A stretch of DNA of 64,000 nucleotides, taken from Gambelia wislizenii (taxonomy: Eukaryota > Chordata > Lepidosauria > Squamata > Crotaphytidae). The position numbers and the translations under genes were made by a program. Positions within the stretch are counted from its first letter, which is position 1, and each line of letters opens with the position of its first letter. The stretch spans positions 59,009,001-59,073,000 of the forward strand of contig JAUMIR010000003.1 of assembly GCA_030847615.1 (NCBI GenBank), given 5' to 3'. Of this stretch, positions 33,336 to 42,531 are shown one piece after another. Under the pieces are notes generated by a model. That model ran no database searches, was not told the DNA's origin, and saw nothing but the letters and a program-made list of their open reading frames with translations.

Positions 33336-34313
33336 ATGGACACTGAGGGGACTGCAGCAGTCACTTGCAACACTTGTGCGATGTTTGTATCCTTGTCTAC
33401 AGACGTGGAGAACTTCACATGCACCAAATGCAAGCTGGTAGCCCTCTTGGAGGAGAAAGTACAGCAGCTGGAGACACGGGTAGCTACACTTCAACAGATT
33501 CGTGAGCAAGAGGTTTTCCTGGACAGAACAGAACGGACAGTCTTGGATGGGGACCGCACAGAGGAAGTGGCTGTGGAGGAGAGGGTCACTTCACGGACAC
33601 AGGAAGTAGACAGCTGGAGGAATGTCACACACAGAACAAGAAAATCCAGGGATTCTTCCAGCAGCTTACAGCTACAGAATCGATTCGAAGCCCTTTCCCT
33701 TATCAAGGACAACGAGGAAGAACAGCATAGACAGACTTCAGGGGTAGAGCAGGGGACCTTGAGAGGACCACCGCAAGGAACAGCAGCTGCGAAGCCTCAG
33801 CGGAGGCGTGTGGTGGTGGTGGGGGACTCCTTGCTGCGGGGTACAGAAGCAGTGGTATGTGGGCCTGACAAGATGACTCGGGAGGTGTGTTGTCTCCCTG
33901 GGGCAAAGATCTGTGATGTGACCGAGAGGCTGACAAGACTCGTCAAGCCTACGGATCATTACCCCTTCCTTTTGGTCCATGTGGGAACCAATGATACTGC
34001 AAGGCACAGCTTTCCCAAGATCAGAAGAGATTATGAGGCCCTGGGGAGGAAGCTGAAAGAAATGAACGCACAGGTGGTCATCTCGTCTCTTCTGCCAGTT
34101 GAAGGGCATGGTCCAAGAAGGGAGAGGAAAATAGCCGACGTAAACAACTGGCTCCGTAGATGGTGTCGCCGAGAACAAATTGGATTCTTGGATCATGGAC
34201 TGCGCTTCCATGCGGGGGGACTTCTGGCAAGAGATGGGGTGCATCTTACAACAGTTGGAAGAAACATTTTTGCCAACAGTCTCAAGAATTTGATCAGGAG
34301 GGCTTTAAACTGA
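33336..34313 (+). CDS. CR1 ORF1 protein (zinc-binding Cys motif, coiled coil, SGNH esterase)
   Basis: This 325-residue protein is the first product of the CR1 element, expected to bind element RNA and help form the retrotransposition particle. Cysteines 11, 14, 29 and 32 form a Cys4 zinc-binding-type motif. Residues about 33-60 (ALLEEKVQQLETRVATLQQI) are a predicted coiled coil. A charged linker leads to an SGNH/GDSL-type esterase domain: GDS with Ser165, the VGTND block with Gly217 and Asn219, and DGVH with Asp300 and His303. All four blocks are intact, as in esterase-type CR1 ORF1 proteins. The start ATG lies in TCATCATGG, 120 bp past the second 5' repeat. ORF2 begins 5 nt after the stop. 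The frame is complete with no lesion. Confidence 0.93.
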   Translation: MDTEGTAAVTCNTCAMFVSLSTDVENFTCTKCKLVALLEEKVQQLETRVATLQQIREQEVFLDRTERTVLDGDRTEEVAVEERVTSRTQEVDSWRNVTHRTRKSRDSSSSLQLQNRFEALSLIKDNEEEQHRQTSGVEQGTLRGPPQGTAAAKPQRRRVVVVGDSLLRGTEAVVCGPDKMTREVCCLPGAKICDVTERLTRLVKPTDHYPFLLVHVGTNDTARHSFPKIRRDYEALGRKLKEMNAQVVISSLLPVEGHGPRRERKIADVNNWLRRWCRREQIGFLDHGLRFHAGGLLARDGVHLTTVGRNIFANSLKNLIRRALN

Positions 34314-34318
34314 GTCAA

Positions 34319-37231
34319 ATGGGGGAGGGAGACAGTATTCTTGAAGGCAAAAGGGCTGGAGAAAATAGTCAAACTGTCATAGAGGGAACAAGGCAAACAG
34401 CGCAAGGACCCTACAGTGGGAGGCAAAAAAACTTGCACAGGGAGCAAGTAAAGGGAACACATGGTCTCAGATGTCTCTACACTAATGCACAGAGCATGGG
34501 AAATAAGCAAGATGAACTTGAACTCCTTGCACTACAAAACAAATATGATATAATAGGCATTACTGAAACCTGGTGGGACGAGTCTCATGATTGGAATGTA
34601 GGAATAGAGGGGTATAACCTTTATAGGAGAAACAGGCCAAACAGGAGAGGAGGAGGAATAGCATTATATGTCAGGGATATTTACACCAGTGAAGTGATCC
34701 ATGACATCAATACTGGAAGCCAGGTGGAGAGCATCTGGATAAAAATTAAAGGGGAGGGAAACAACAGGGATGTTATTGTGGGACTCTACTACAGACCCCC
34801 AAATCAGACGGAGGAATTGGATGTTGCCTTTCTAGAACAGATGAACATACATGCAGAAAGGAGAGATGTAGTAGTGATGGGTGACTTCAACTATCCTGAT
34901 ATTTGCTGGCAATCTAACTCAGCCAAAACTACAAGGTCTAGCAAATTCCTTACATGCCTGGAAGACAATTTCATGGTCCAAAAGGTGGAAGAGGCAACAA
35001 GGGGGTCAGCTATTTTAGATCTGATCCTAACCAACACAGACGACCTGGTTAATGGGGTGCAAGTGGTGGGATCCTTAGGTGAGAGTGATCATGTTCTCCT
35101 GGAGTTTGTTATACAATGGAAAGGAGAAGCCAGGCATAGTCAGACACGCATTCTTGACTTTAGGAGAGCTGATTTCAGTAAACTCAGGGAAATACTGGGG
35201 ATGATCCCATGGTCAGGAATACTAAAAGAGAAGAGACCTCAAGACGGATGGGACTTTCTCAAAAGGGAGATACTGAAGGCACAATTTCAAACAGTACCAT
35301 TGAGGAAGAAAAATGGGAGGTGTCTCAAGAAACCAGGATGGATGACTAAAGAACTTACAATGGAGCTAAGTTTTAAACGGAACATGTATAGGAAATGGAA
35401 AAGGGGGGAAATCACCAAAGAAGAATTCAAACAGATAGCGAACACGTGTAGGAGTAAAGTCAGGAAAGCTAAAGCGCAGAATGAGCTCAGGCTTGCTAGG
35501 GAGGTTAAGAACAATAAAAAGGGTTTTTTTGGGTATGTCCGCAGCAAAAGGAGGAAGAAGGAAATGATAGGGCCGCTACGTGGAGAAGATGGCAAAATGC
35601 TAACAGGGGACAGAGAAAAGGCAGAATTACTCAACACCTTCTTTGCCTCAGTGTTTTCAGAAAAGGAAAAGGAGGACCAACCTGAGGAGAATGGAACAGA
35701 GGACACAATAGGGGAAATCCAGCTCAAAATAAGTAAAGAGGTAGTACAGGAATACCTTCTTAATCTAAATGAAGTTAAATCTCCAGGACCAGATGAACTA
35801 CATCCAAGAGTATTAAAAGAGCTGGCAAATATAATCTCAGAGCCATTGGCAATAATATTTGAGAACTCCTGGAGAACAGGAGAAGTCCCAGCAGACTGGA
35901 GGAGGGCAAACGTTGTTCCCATCTTCAAAAAGGGGAAAAAAGAGGATCCCAACAATTATCGTCCAGTTAGTCTGACATCAATACCAGGGAAGATTCTAGA
36001 ACAGATCATTAAACAGAGAGTCTGTGAACATTTAGAAGGCAATGCCATAATCACAAAAAGTCAACATGGGTTTCAGAGAAACAAGTCATGCCAGACTAAT
36101 CTGATCTCTTTTTTTGATAAAGTTACCAGCTTGGTAGATGAAGGGAATGCTGTGGACATTGCATACCTTGATTTCAGTAAGGCCTTTGACAAGGTTCCCC
36201 ATGACATTCTTGCAAACAAGCTTGTAGAATGTGGGCTAGACAAGTTAACTATTCAATGGATTTGTAATTGGTTGACCGGCCGAACCCAAAGGGTGCTCAG
36301 CAGTGGCTCCTCTTCGTCTTGGAAAGATGTGACCAGTGGGGTGCCACAGGGTTCTGTCCTGGGCCCAGTGCTATTCAACATCTTTATCAATGACTTGGAT
36401 GAGGGAATTAGGGGCATACTTATCAAATTTGCGGATGACACCAAATTGGGAGGAGTAGCTAATACCCTAGAGGACAGGATCAAAATTCAGAATGACCTGG
36501 ATAGACTGGAGAGCTGGGCCAAAGCTAACAAAATGAAATTCAATACGGAGAAATGTAAAGTACTGCATTTAGGGCGGAAAAATGAAATGCATAAATATAG
36601 GATGGGAGAGACCTGGCTGAATGAGACTACATGCGAAAGGGATCTAGGAGTCCTAGTAGACCACAAGTTGAACATGAGCCAACAGTGTGATGTGGCAGCT
36701 AAAAAGGCCAATGCAATTTTGGGCTGTATCAATAGAAGTATAGTGTCTAGATCAAGGGAAGTAATAGTGCCACTCTATTCTGCCTTGGTCAGACCTCACT
36801 TAGAATACTGTGTCCAGTTCTGGGCACCACAATTCAGAAAGGATATTGACAAATTGGAGCGTGTCCAGAGAAAGGCAACTAAAATGGTGAAAGGTCTGGA
36901 AACCATGCCTTATGAGGAGAGACTTAGGGAGCTGGGTATGTTTAGCCTGGAAAAAAGATGGTTAAGAGGCGATATGATAGCCCTGTTTAAGTATTTGAAG
37001 GGATGTCATGCTGAGGATGGAGCAGGCTTGTTTTCTGCTGCTCCAGAGACTGGAACACGGAGCAATGGGTGCAAGCTCCAGGAACAGAGATTCCACCTCA
37101 ACATGAGGAGGAACTTTTTGACAGTAAGAGCTGTTCGGCAGTGGAACACACTCCCTCGGAGCGTGGTGGGGTCTCCTTCCTTGGAGGTCTTTAAACAGAG
37201 GCTGGATGGCCATCTGTCGGGGATGCTTTGA
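34319..37231 (+). CDS. CR1 ORF2 protein (APE-type endonuclease plus reverse transcriptase)
   Basis: This 970-residue protein nicks target DNA and reverse-transcribes the element RNA at the nick. The endonuclease covers about residues 50-270: NAQS (Asn56), ITETWW (Glu83), GDFN (Asp189, Asn191) and ESDH (Asp257, His258). The reverse transcriptase covers about 530-800: [28 protein letters not shown] (catalytic Asp618), [20 protein letters not shown] and FADD (Asp706, Asp707). The C-terminal domain includes LRPHLEYC-type sequence (LVRPHLEYCVQFWAPQF) and ends HLSGML. I chose ATG 34319 because it is 5 nt after the ORF1 stop; the frame is also open upstream to 34160, overlapping ORF1, so reinitiation or another start is possible. 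No stop or frameshift is present and all catalytic residues are intact. Confidence 0.94.
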   Translation: MGEGDSILEGKRAGENSQTVIEGTRQTAQGPYSGRQKNLHREQVKGTHGLRCLYTNAQSMGNKQDELELLALQNKYDIIGITETWWDESHDWNVGIEGYNLYRRNRPNRRGGGIALYVRDIYTSEVIHDINTGSQVESIWIKIKGEGNNRDVIVGLYYRPPNQTEELDVAFLEQMNIHAERRDVVVMGDFNYPDICWQSNSAKTTRSSKFLTCLEDNFMVQKVEEATRGSAILDLILTNTDDLVNGVQVVGSLGESDHVLLEFVIQWKGEARHSQTRILDFRRADFSKLREILGMIPWSGILKEKRPQDGWDFLKREILKAQFQTVPLRKKNGRCLKKPGWMTKELTMELSFKRNMYRKWKRGEITKEEFKQIANTCRSKVRKAKAQNELRLAREVKNNKKGFFGYVRSKRRKKEMIGPLRGEDGKMLTGDREKAELLNTFFASVFSEKEKEDQPEENGTEDTIGEIQLKISKEVVQEYLLNLNEVKSPGPDELHPRVLKELANIISEPLAIIFENSWRTGEVPADWRRANVVPIFKKGKKEDPNNYRPVSLTSIPGKILEQIIKQRVCEHLEGNAIITKSQHGFQRNKSCQTNLISFFDKVTSLVDEGNAVDIAYLDFSKAFDKVPHDILANKLVECGLDKLTIQWICNWLTGRTQRVLSSGSSSSWKDVTSGVPQGSVLGPVLFNIFINDLDEGIRGILIKFADDTKLGGVANTLEDRIKIQNDLDRLESWAKANKMKFNTEKCKVLHLGRKNEMHKYRMGETWLNETTCERDLGVLVDHKLNMSQQCDVAAKKANAILGCINRSIVSRSREVIVPLYSALVRPHLEYCVQFWAPQFRKDIDKLERVQRKATKMVKGLETMPYEERLRELGMFSLEKRWLRGDMIALFKYLKGCHAEDGAGLFSAAPETGTRSNGCKLQEQRFHLNMRRNFLTVRAVRQWNTLPRSVVGSPSLEVFKQRLDGHLSGML

Positions 37232-37324
37232 TCAAGATTTCCTGCGTGGCAGGGGGGTTGGACTGGATGGCCCTCGTGGTCTCTTCCAACTCTGCAATTC
37301 TATGATTCTATGATTCTATGATTC

Positions 37325-37436
37325 AAATCTCTCTGCTTCTCCCCAGCCACTTCATCTCTTATCCTCTTCTTCTTCCATATTTTTGGCAATGTTATAGCTA
37401 TCCACTTCTGGTTTCCTGTTTCCTCCATCCTACTCA
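37325..37436. other. Spacer between two tail-to-tail CR1 elements
   Basis: About 110 bp, pyrimidine-rich (CTTATCCTCTTCTTCTTCC). Nothing else recognised. Confidence 0.5.
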
Positions 37437-38566
37437 TAGAACCATAGAATCATAGAATTATACAGTTGGAAGAGACCATGAGGGCTATCCAGTCCAACCC
37501 CCTGCCATGCAGAAATACACAATCAAAGCATCCCTGACATATGGCCATCCAGCCTCTGTTTAAATACCTCCAAGGAAGGAGAACCCACCACGCTCCAAGG
37601 GAGTGTGTTCCACTGCCGAATGGCTCTTACTGTCAAAAAGTTCCTCCTAATGTTGAGGTGGAATCTCTGTTCCTGGAGCTTGCATCCATTGTTCCGTCTT
37701 CTAGTCTCTGGAGCAGCAGAAAACAAGCTTGCTCCATCCTCAATGCCCCTAATTCCGTCATCCAAGTCATTGATAAAGATGTTGAATAGCACTGGGCCCA
37801 GGACAGAACCCTGTGGCACCCCACTGGTCTCATCTATCCAAGATGAAGAAGAGCCACTACTGAGCACCCTTTGGGTTCGGCCGGTCAACCAATTACAAAT
37901 CCACTTAACAGTTAACTTGTTTAGCCCACATTTTACAAGCTTGTTTGGAAGAATGTCATGGGGAACCTTGTCAAAGGCCTTACTGAAATCAAGGTATGCA
38001 ATATCCACAGCGTTCCCTTCATCTACCAAGCTGGTAATTTTATAAAAAAAAAAAAGAGAGATCAGATTAGTCTGGCATGACTTGTTTCCCTGAAACCCAT
38101 GTTGACTTTTTGTGATTATGGCATTGCCTTCTAAATGTTCACAGACTCTCTGTTTAATGATCTGCTCTAGAATCTTCCCTGGTATTGATGTCAGACTAAC
38201 AGGACGATAGTTGTTGGGATCCTCTTTTTTCCTCTTTTTGAAGATGGGGACAACATTTGCCCTCCTCCCGTATGCTGGGACTTCTCCTGTTCTCCAGGAG
38301 TTCTCAAAGATTATTGCCAATGGCTCTGAGATTACATTTGCCAGCTCTTTTAATACCCTTGGATGTAGTTCATCTGGTCCTGGAGATTTAAATTCATTTA
38401 GATTAAGAAGGTATTCCTCTACTACCTCTTTGCTTATTCTGTGCTGGATTTCCCGTATTGTGTCCTCTGTTCCATTTTCCTCAGGTTGATCCCCCTTTTC
38501 CTTTTCTGAAAACAAAGAAGGCAAAGAAGGTGTTGAGGCAAAGAAGGTGTTGAGTAATTCCTCATT
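37437..38566 (-). mobile_element. CR1 LINE, 5'-truncated with internal deletion
   Basis: The terminal octamers (complement at CATAGAATCATAGAATTATA) mark the 3' end at 37437, facing the 3' end of the full-length plus-strand CR1. Homology to that copy stops near 38566, at the sequence equivalent to its position 35625. Compared with that copy, 594 bp (equivalent to 36418-37011) are missing at 37743-37747. A small local duplication of CAAAGAAGG lies at the 5' boundary (38513-38550). Confidence 0.93.
37523..38566 (-). pseudogene. CR1 ORF2 remnant lacking the FADD catalytic motif
   Basis: The minus strand encodes one open frame through [42 protein letters not shown] and [20 protein letters not shown]. 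It then jumps from DDGIRGI straight to [13 protein letters not shown]. The 594-bp deletion equals 198 codons, so the frame survives while the FADD block and the following thumb region are lost. The stop follows HMSGML. The frame runs on upstream beyond the CR1 homology into unrelated sequence to 38689. It cannot polymerise DNA. Confidence 0.92.
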
Positions 38567-40514
38567 GTTCCCTTTAGCAGATACCTTAGCTGAGATACTA
38601 CATCGGTTCAGCTTAATGTAAATATCTGACAACAGAGTTATGTTACACTTCCATGGCACAGCCCCTTTACTGAAATATGTTGGCACCATATAGCATTAAA
38701 CATACCATGGCAGCCAGGCAGGTGGGAAGGCAAGTGAGCAAGAAAGAGTAAAAGGTAACAGGATGGGGGTAAAGGTCCCCTTACACTGTTGCTTTGTTTT
38801 TCAGGCAGAGATCACTTGCCTTGAGTCAACTTCTTACTTCCAAGGAGCCCTTCTATTCCTGGCAAGTCTGTTGTCTGCCACCTAGTGGTCCAGTTGATTC
38901 AATGGCACCTAACGAATTGATGTACTTCAGGCTGCAAAGGGTTTTTAATTAATGAAATTAATCAATCCATTTTTAAAACAATGTCATCTCTCACTTAATA
39001 TCCTCAGAGTTCCCTCAGTATGCACGCGAGGTTTCAGGGATCTAGATTTCATGGCTTTGGATCTATGATCGATAAAGCAGAGAGCTATTTAAAAAGGAAG
39101 TTGAAAGGGACAGACAATAGAGTCAAATTTCACTTGGAAGTTATTAAAAACTGCCTTAATTGGAGCTCACCTATAATGTAGAGATTTGGAAAAGTACAAC
39201 CAAGTCAAAGCGGATGTCAGTGTGGTTAATGAGCAGGATCAGTGAAGCTATAAGAGGCAAGAAGGATTCCTTCAGAGAAAGATAGTATTGCCCAAATGGG
39301 TAGAACCAGAAAGAACATCAACTTTGTTAAAAGAAATGCAACTAGAAAATATGAAATTTGAGGGGATTTGCACAGATTTCCTGATCCTGGGGAAGATGCA
39401 GCTGGATACAGTTAAACAGACTTTCCCTACCAACACCAGAGGTTGGGGGCTGGGGCATGTCTCGCTATGTACACTCCAAGAGTAGATATTTTACGTGCCT
39501 GAAGAGGGGTTCCAATCAGAGGACATTAGCAACTCTCTCTGCTCTTTTAAAGTTTTTTTAAAAAATAATAGTAGGTTGTTCATCAGAATTTTTTAGAAAC
39601 TCCAAGACATCAGGCCAGTCTCTTATCATTACAGTATGATAGAACCTTTGTCATATCCTCCATTTCACAAATGAAAAGCTGGACACATGTGGTCAAGATG
39701 GTAAAAGTTAGTAATGAGGAAGACAATATAAGCAACATTACCATGCCTTACATCTCCTCCCTGTAATATTTCATAATTGGCAATATTAAGACACTCCATG
39801 GGGTCTAACAGACATGGGTGGACCACAAGTGAGGTCAGATGGAGGTCACCAGGACCTGAGGAAGGCATCCTGGAACACTACCAGCAGACACACCCAAGAT
39901 AGGATTAAGCCCTAGTAAACGGAGCAATCAAGGTGGAATATGCTAATCCCTTCTTGGATTACCTTGGCAATGAATCACACAGCACAAACAAACAAGTGAC
40001 CTGAACACCACACATCCCCAGGAAATGTCCCTTCACACCTCTCCTATCCTACAATACAGAGGTTGTCATAAACCCATCAATTCCAATATCTCAGCCATTA
40101 AAAGCAATCAGCAAGGTTTCACTTCCTTTGCTTAATGGTGGGAAACCTCATATGGCTTTCTCCTAAGCCCAAACACTCCTTTGGAACACAAAATATGGTA
40201 TAAATTTTGTACCCCAAACAATAGCAAGGTGTGACACTGTGACTCCATGACTACACCCAGATATTCTGTCGGTATGCCCCCGGAATGGAATCCAGTGCCA
40301 CCCTCAGATTTTATCTGAGTTCTTTGCTTCTCTCTCTTCAAGACTGATAACTATAGTCCCTACCTCCTGAATATATTCCTCTATCCAAACTTTCTGCCTT
40401 TAAGCCTTGTGTGGTTCTTATGAGCATGAGTGCGTGTGTGAATGCTTTCGTATTATTTTCCAATAAAATAAAATTTTATTTCACTTTAACTCAGACTCTC
40501 TGCAGTTCATACCT
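38567..40514. other. Unique sequence
   Basis: No recognised element, exon or RNA gene. A 65-codon open frame at 39288-39485 shows no domain. AATAAAATAAAA near 40461 is simple sequence. Confidence 0.4.
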
Positions 40515-40955
40515 GTGTACATAGGTTCAAAAAAAGAATCAGGCTCAAAGGGAAAAATGGCAACATTTAATAGAGGCCTCCTTGAGGAGAGATTCTGCCA
40601 CCTTTTGGAGGATTGTAAAAAAAAAAAAGAATGGCAAAATACTCCATCTGAAGTAGAATATACTGTCCCAGCTAAAGTTTGGGAAATATATTTCTTTTCC
40701 TTATATACAAGTAATCAACCTTTTCAATTGTGCCCTCTGTCCTTGATCAGTGTTGTCCCAGAGTGGATCCCAGCCACTATAAAGGAAGTTCATAAGCTTG
40801 TTTCAAAACTTAAGCAGGGCAAAGCTCCTGGGGCAGACAACATTCCACCAGACTTACTTAAGGCCAACATTGACTGGTGGGCCCCAGTGCTAGCAGCCCT
40901 GTTCACTAGCATTGATCACTCTGCAGTTAATCCTGATGATTGTCTCAAGAGTTGA
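40515..40955 (+). pseudogene. Non-LTR reverse transcriptase fragment (N-terminal part)
   Basis: An open frame of 146 codons ends with EVHKLVSKLKQGKAPGADNI...PPDLLKANIDWWAPVLAALF. This is the start of a LINE polymerase domain (the KxGKAPGxDxIPxxLxK block). The upstream part is poorly recognisable and contains a 12-A run at 40618. It stops where the family A transposon begins. The clade is not CR1 or L2 by motif; it could be the same LINE as the zinc-finger C-termini at 42-51 kb, but nothing here links them directly. Confidence 0.55.
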
Positions 40956-40966
40956 TCACGTGGGAA

Positions 40967-41296
40967 ATTCAAAAATAAAACAAAAGATAAAACATTTTAA
41001 GTTACACTAAGTACCTAAACACACTTAAAAACTTCCAAGTAACCCAGGGAGGGTCATTAGACATTCATCACGTACCTGGATGTCATGATCTCACCTGGAA
41101 GTGTTGTGCCCCATCCAACCATTTACTCTGCAGTGAAGAGATTTAAAGGGCTGGAGGTTTCATACACCGGCAATGTTGGCAAAAAGCTGGCACTACTGAT
41201 CTATTGATTGCTTAAGCCGTCAAATGAACGTGGTGCCCTATTACTGGCTAATTGACGGACTGGCCATGGAAGGAGAATTACATCATCTGATAATGA
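40967..41296 (-). mobile_element. Nonautonomous DNA transposon fragment (family A, copy 5)
   Basis: In minus orientation it carries the family A features: complement of GAATTTCCCACGTG at the left edge, the central block TATTGATTGCTTAAGCCGTC, and the end CATCATCTGATAATG. The other half is missing; the left boundary abuts the reverse transcriptase fragment. Confidence 0.65.
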
Positions 41297-41326
41297 TAAC
41301 TGTAATGTTGTTATCACATTGTTTTG

Positions 41327-41568
41327 GTGAGCCCTGGTGGTGCAGTGGTTAAATGCTAGTACTGCAAGTCACCACATTGTAAGTTCGATTCCAGAGGGCT
41401 CCAAGATTCACTCAGCCTTCTATCCTTTCATAGGTTGGTAATAATATGAGTACCCAGCTTGTGGGGGCAATTAGCTAATACACAATGGAAACTGCTTAAT
41501 GCAGTGTAGATGTGTAAATTCCTTTTGCTTAACAATTTGTAAGCCACTCTGGTAGCCTTTGTAAACTA
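41327..41568 (+). mobile_element. tRNA-derived SINE
   Basis: The head GCCCTGGTGGTGCAGTGGTT carries an A-box-like TGGTGCAGTGG, and GTTCGATTCC at 41383-41392 is a good B box, so an internal Pol III promoter is present. The body includes AGTACTGCAAGTCACCACAT, TATCCTTTCATAGGTTGGTA and CAATTAGCTAATACACAATG. A reverse-oriented relative lies at 51062-51292. Not a functional tRNA gene: no acceptor stem pairing. Confidence 0.8.
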
Positions 41569-41612
41569 AGGTATTAATTAAATACCTTAAATTAGGTATT
41601 TAATTAATACCT
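41569..41612. repeat. Perfect 19-bp inverted repeat, AT-rich
   Basis: AGGTATTAATTAAATACCT (41569-41587) is the exact reverse complement of AGGTATTTAATTAATACCT (41594-41612), with a 6-bp spacer. It sits at the tail of the SINE and probably arose from its AAGGTATTAAAT tail. Confidence 0.9.
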
Positions 41613-41654
41613 AATTAAATAAAATTGGTGCCTTTTCTCCCTCATCTGATAAAA

Positions 41655-41910
41655 TCCTAGGACATGGAGTAATGGATCCAAACTACAGGAAATGAGATTC
41701 CACCTAATCATTAGGAAGAATGTCCTGATGGTAAGAGCTGTTTGACAATGGAATACACTGTCTTGGAGTGTGGTGGAGTCTCCTTCTTTGGAGGTTTTTA
41801 AACAGAGGCAGGATGGTCATCTGTCATGAGTGCTTTGATTGTGTATTCCTGCATGGCAGGGGGTTGGACTGAATGGCCCTCATGGTTTCTTCCAATTCTA
41901 TGATTATATT
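41655..41910 (+). mobile_element. CR1 LINE 3' end
   Basis: ACATGGAGTAATGGATCCAA begins in the ORF2 C-terminus; GGCAGGGGGTTGGACTGAAT is the 3' UTR and CCAATTCTATGATTATATTC a short terminus. Diverged, with frame breaks. Confidence 0.88.
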
Positions 41911-41940
41911 CATAGCAGCTAAAGTGGAATCATGGTACTA

Positions 41941-42529
41941 CAGTGGGCACTTGGTATCTGTTGGGGTTTGGTTCCAAGACCCCCTGTGGATACCAAAATC
42001 CATGGATGTCAAGTCCTATTATATACCCTCTCTCTCTGGCTTTTCTTCGCAAACGAAGATTCAGGAAGGACTCATCCTGCGCTTTCTGCAAGCACACTGA
42101 TGACTAAAAAGGTCAATCCTAGATAAACAAGTCTGGTTGCAGAAAGCACAGCAGAAGGTCTCCTTGGGTGATGTTTCCGGGTTGTGATTTTTTCTGCGTT
42201 GTCATTTTTCTTCAAGACTTGTTCAGTGTGAGTTCTCAAATAAGGCTGCAGCATTGTGGATAGTGCGTGTCCATGCCTCCTGATGTGTGGTGAAGGCGGA
42301 CCATTGTTGGTGATCAATTTGGCCAAGCCTGAGGTGTTGTTTCAGGGAGTCCTTGTATCACTTTTTTGGAGTGCCCCTCTGATGCTGACCCGTGGCGAGT
42401 TCACCGTGGCATAGTAAAATGGTGTCTCTTATATAAAATGGTGAACAGCAAGGTTTGCTTTTTGGATTTTTTTTAAAAATCAAGCCATGGTTGGTAGATT
42501 AAAAATCCATGGATACGTAGGGCCAATTG
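41941..42529 (+). mobile_element. pogo/Tigger-type element, split by a LINE (copy 1)
   Basis: It begins CAGTGGGCACTTGGTATCTG and continues GGTTCCAAGACCCCCTGTGG and CCAAAATCCATGGATGTCAA, the layout of Tigger/MER2-type elements. It ends CATGGATACGTAGGGCCAATTG. TA flanks both ends (41939-41940 and 42530-42531), as expected for this superfamily. A 383-bp LINE fragment (42027-42409) sits between TATTATATAC and CATAGTAAAATGGTG; the relative at 48.2 kb has those two pieces only 5 bp apart. Noncoding. Confidence 0.8.
42027..42409 (-). mobile_element. Zinc-finger LINE fragment (family Z, copy 2) inside the pogo/Tigger-type element
   Basis: The minus strand encodes a LINE C-terminus (LGQIDHQQWSAF-like block, AALFENS-like block, then a Cys/His finger), frameshifted here. 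The 3' end on the plus strand is CTCTCTCTGGCTTTTCTTCG. It is 5'-truncated at TTCACCGTGG. About 5 bp of the host element (AATGA) seem missing at the junction. Confidence 0.75.
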
Positions 42530-42531
42530 TA

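Larger units (their letters stand above)
32732..37324 (+). mobile_element. Full-length-looking CR1 LINE with two open ORFs
   Basis: The element has a duplicated 5' region with promoter-like motifs, an intact ORF1 (33336-34313) and an intact ORF2 (34319-37231). The 3' UTR contains GGTTGGACTGGATGGCCCTC, and the terminal octamers are repeated three times (ATTCTATG, to 37324). Most CR1 copies are truncated at the 5' end; an intact pair of ORFs in one copy suggests recent insertion and possible activity. No target duplication is visible, as usual for CR1. The 5' limit given is the start of the first 5' repeat and is approximate. Confidence 0.93.

Noticed and set aside
33738..34244. 168-codon open frame antisense to CR1 ORF1
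   Set aside because: Shadow of the esterase coding region.
35287..35955. 222-codon open frame on the minus strand inside CR1 ORF2
   Set aside because: Antisense shadow of the intact ORF2; no domain of its own.
41327..41568. Possible functional tRNA gene
   Set aside because: A and B boxes are present, but no acceptor or anticodon stem pairing; it is the head of a SINE.
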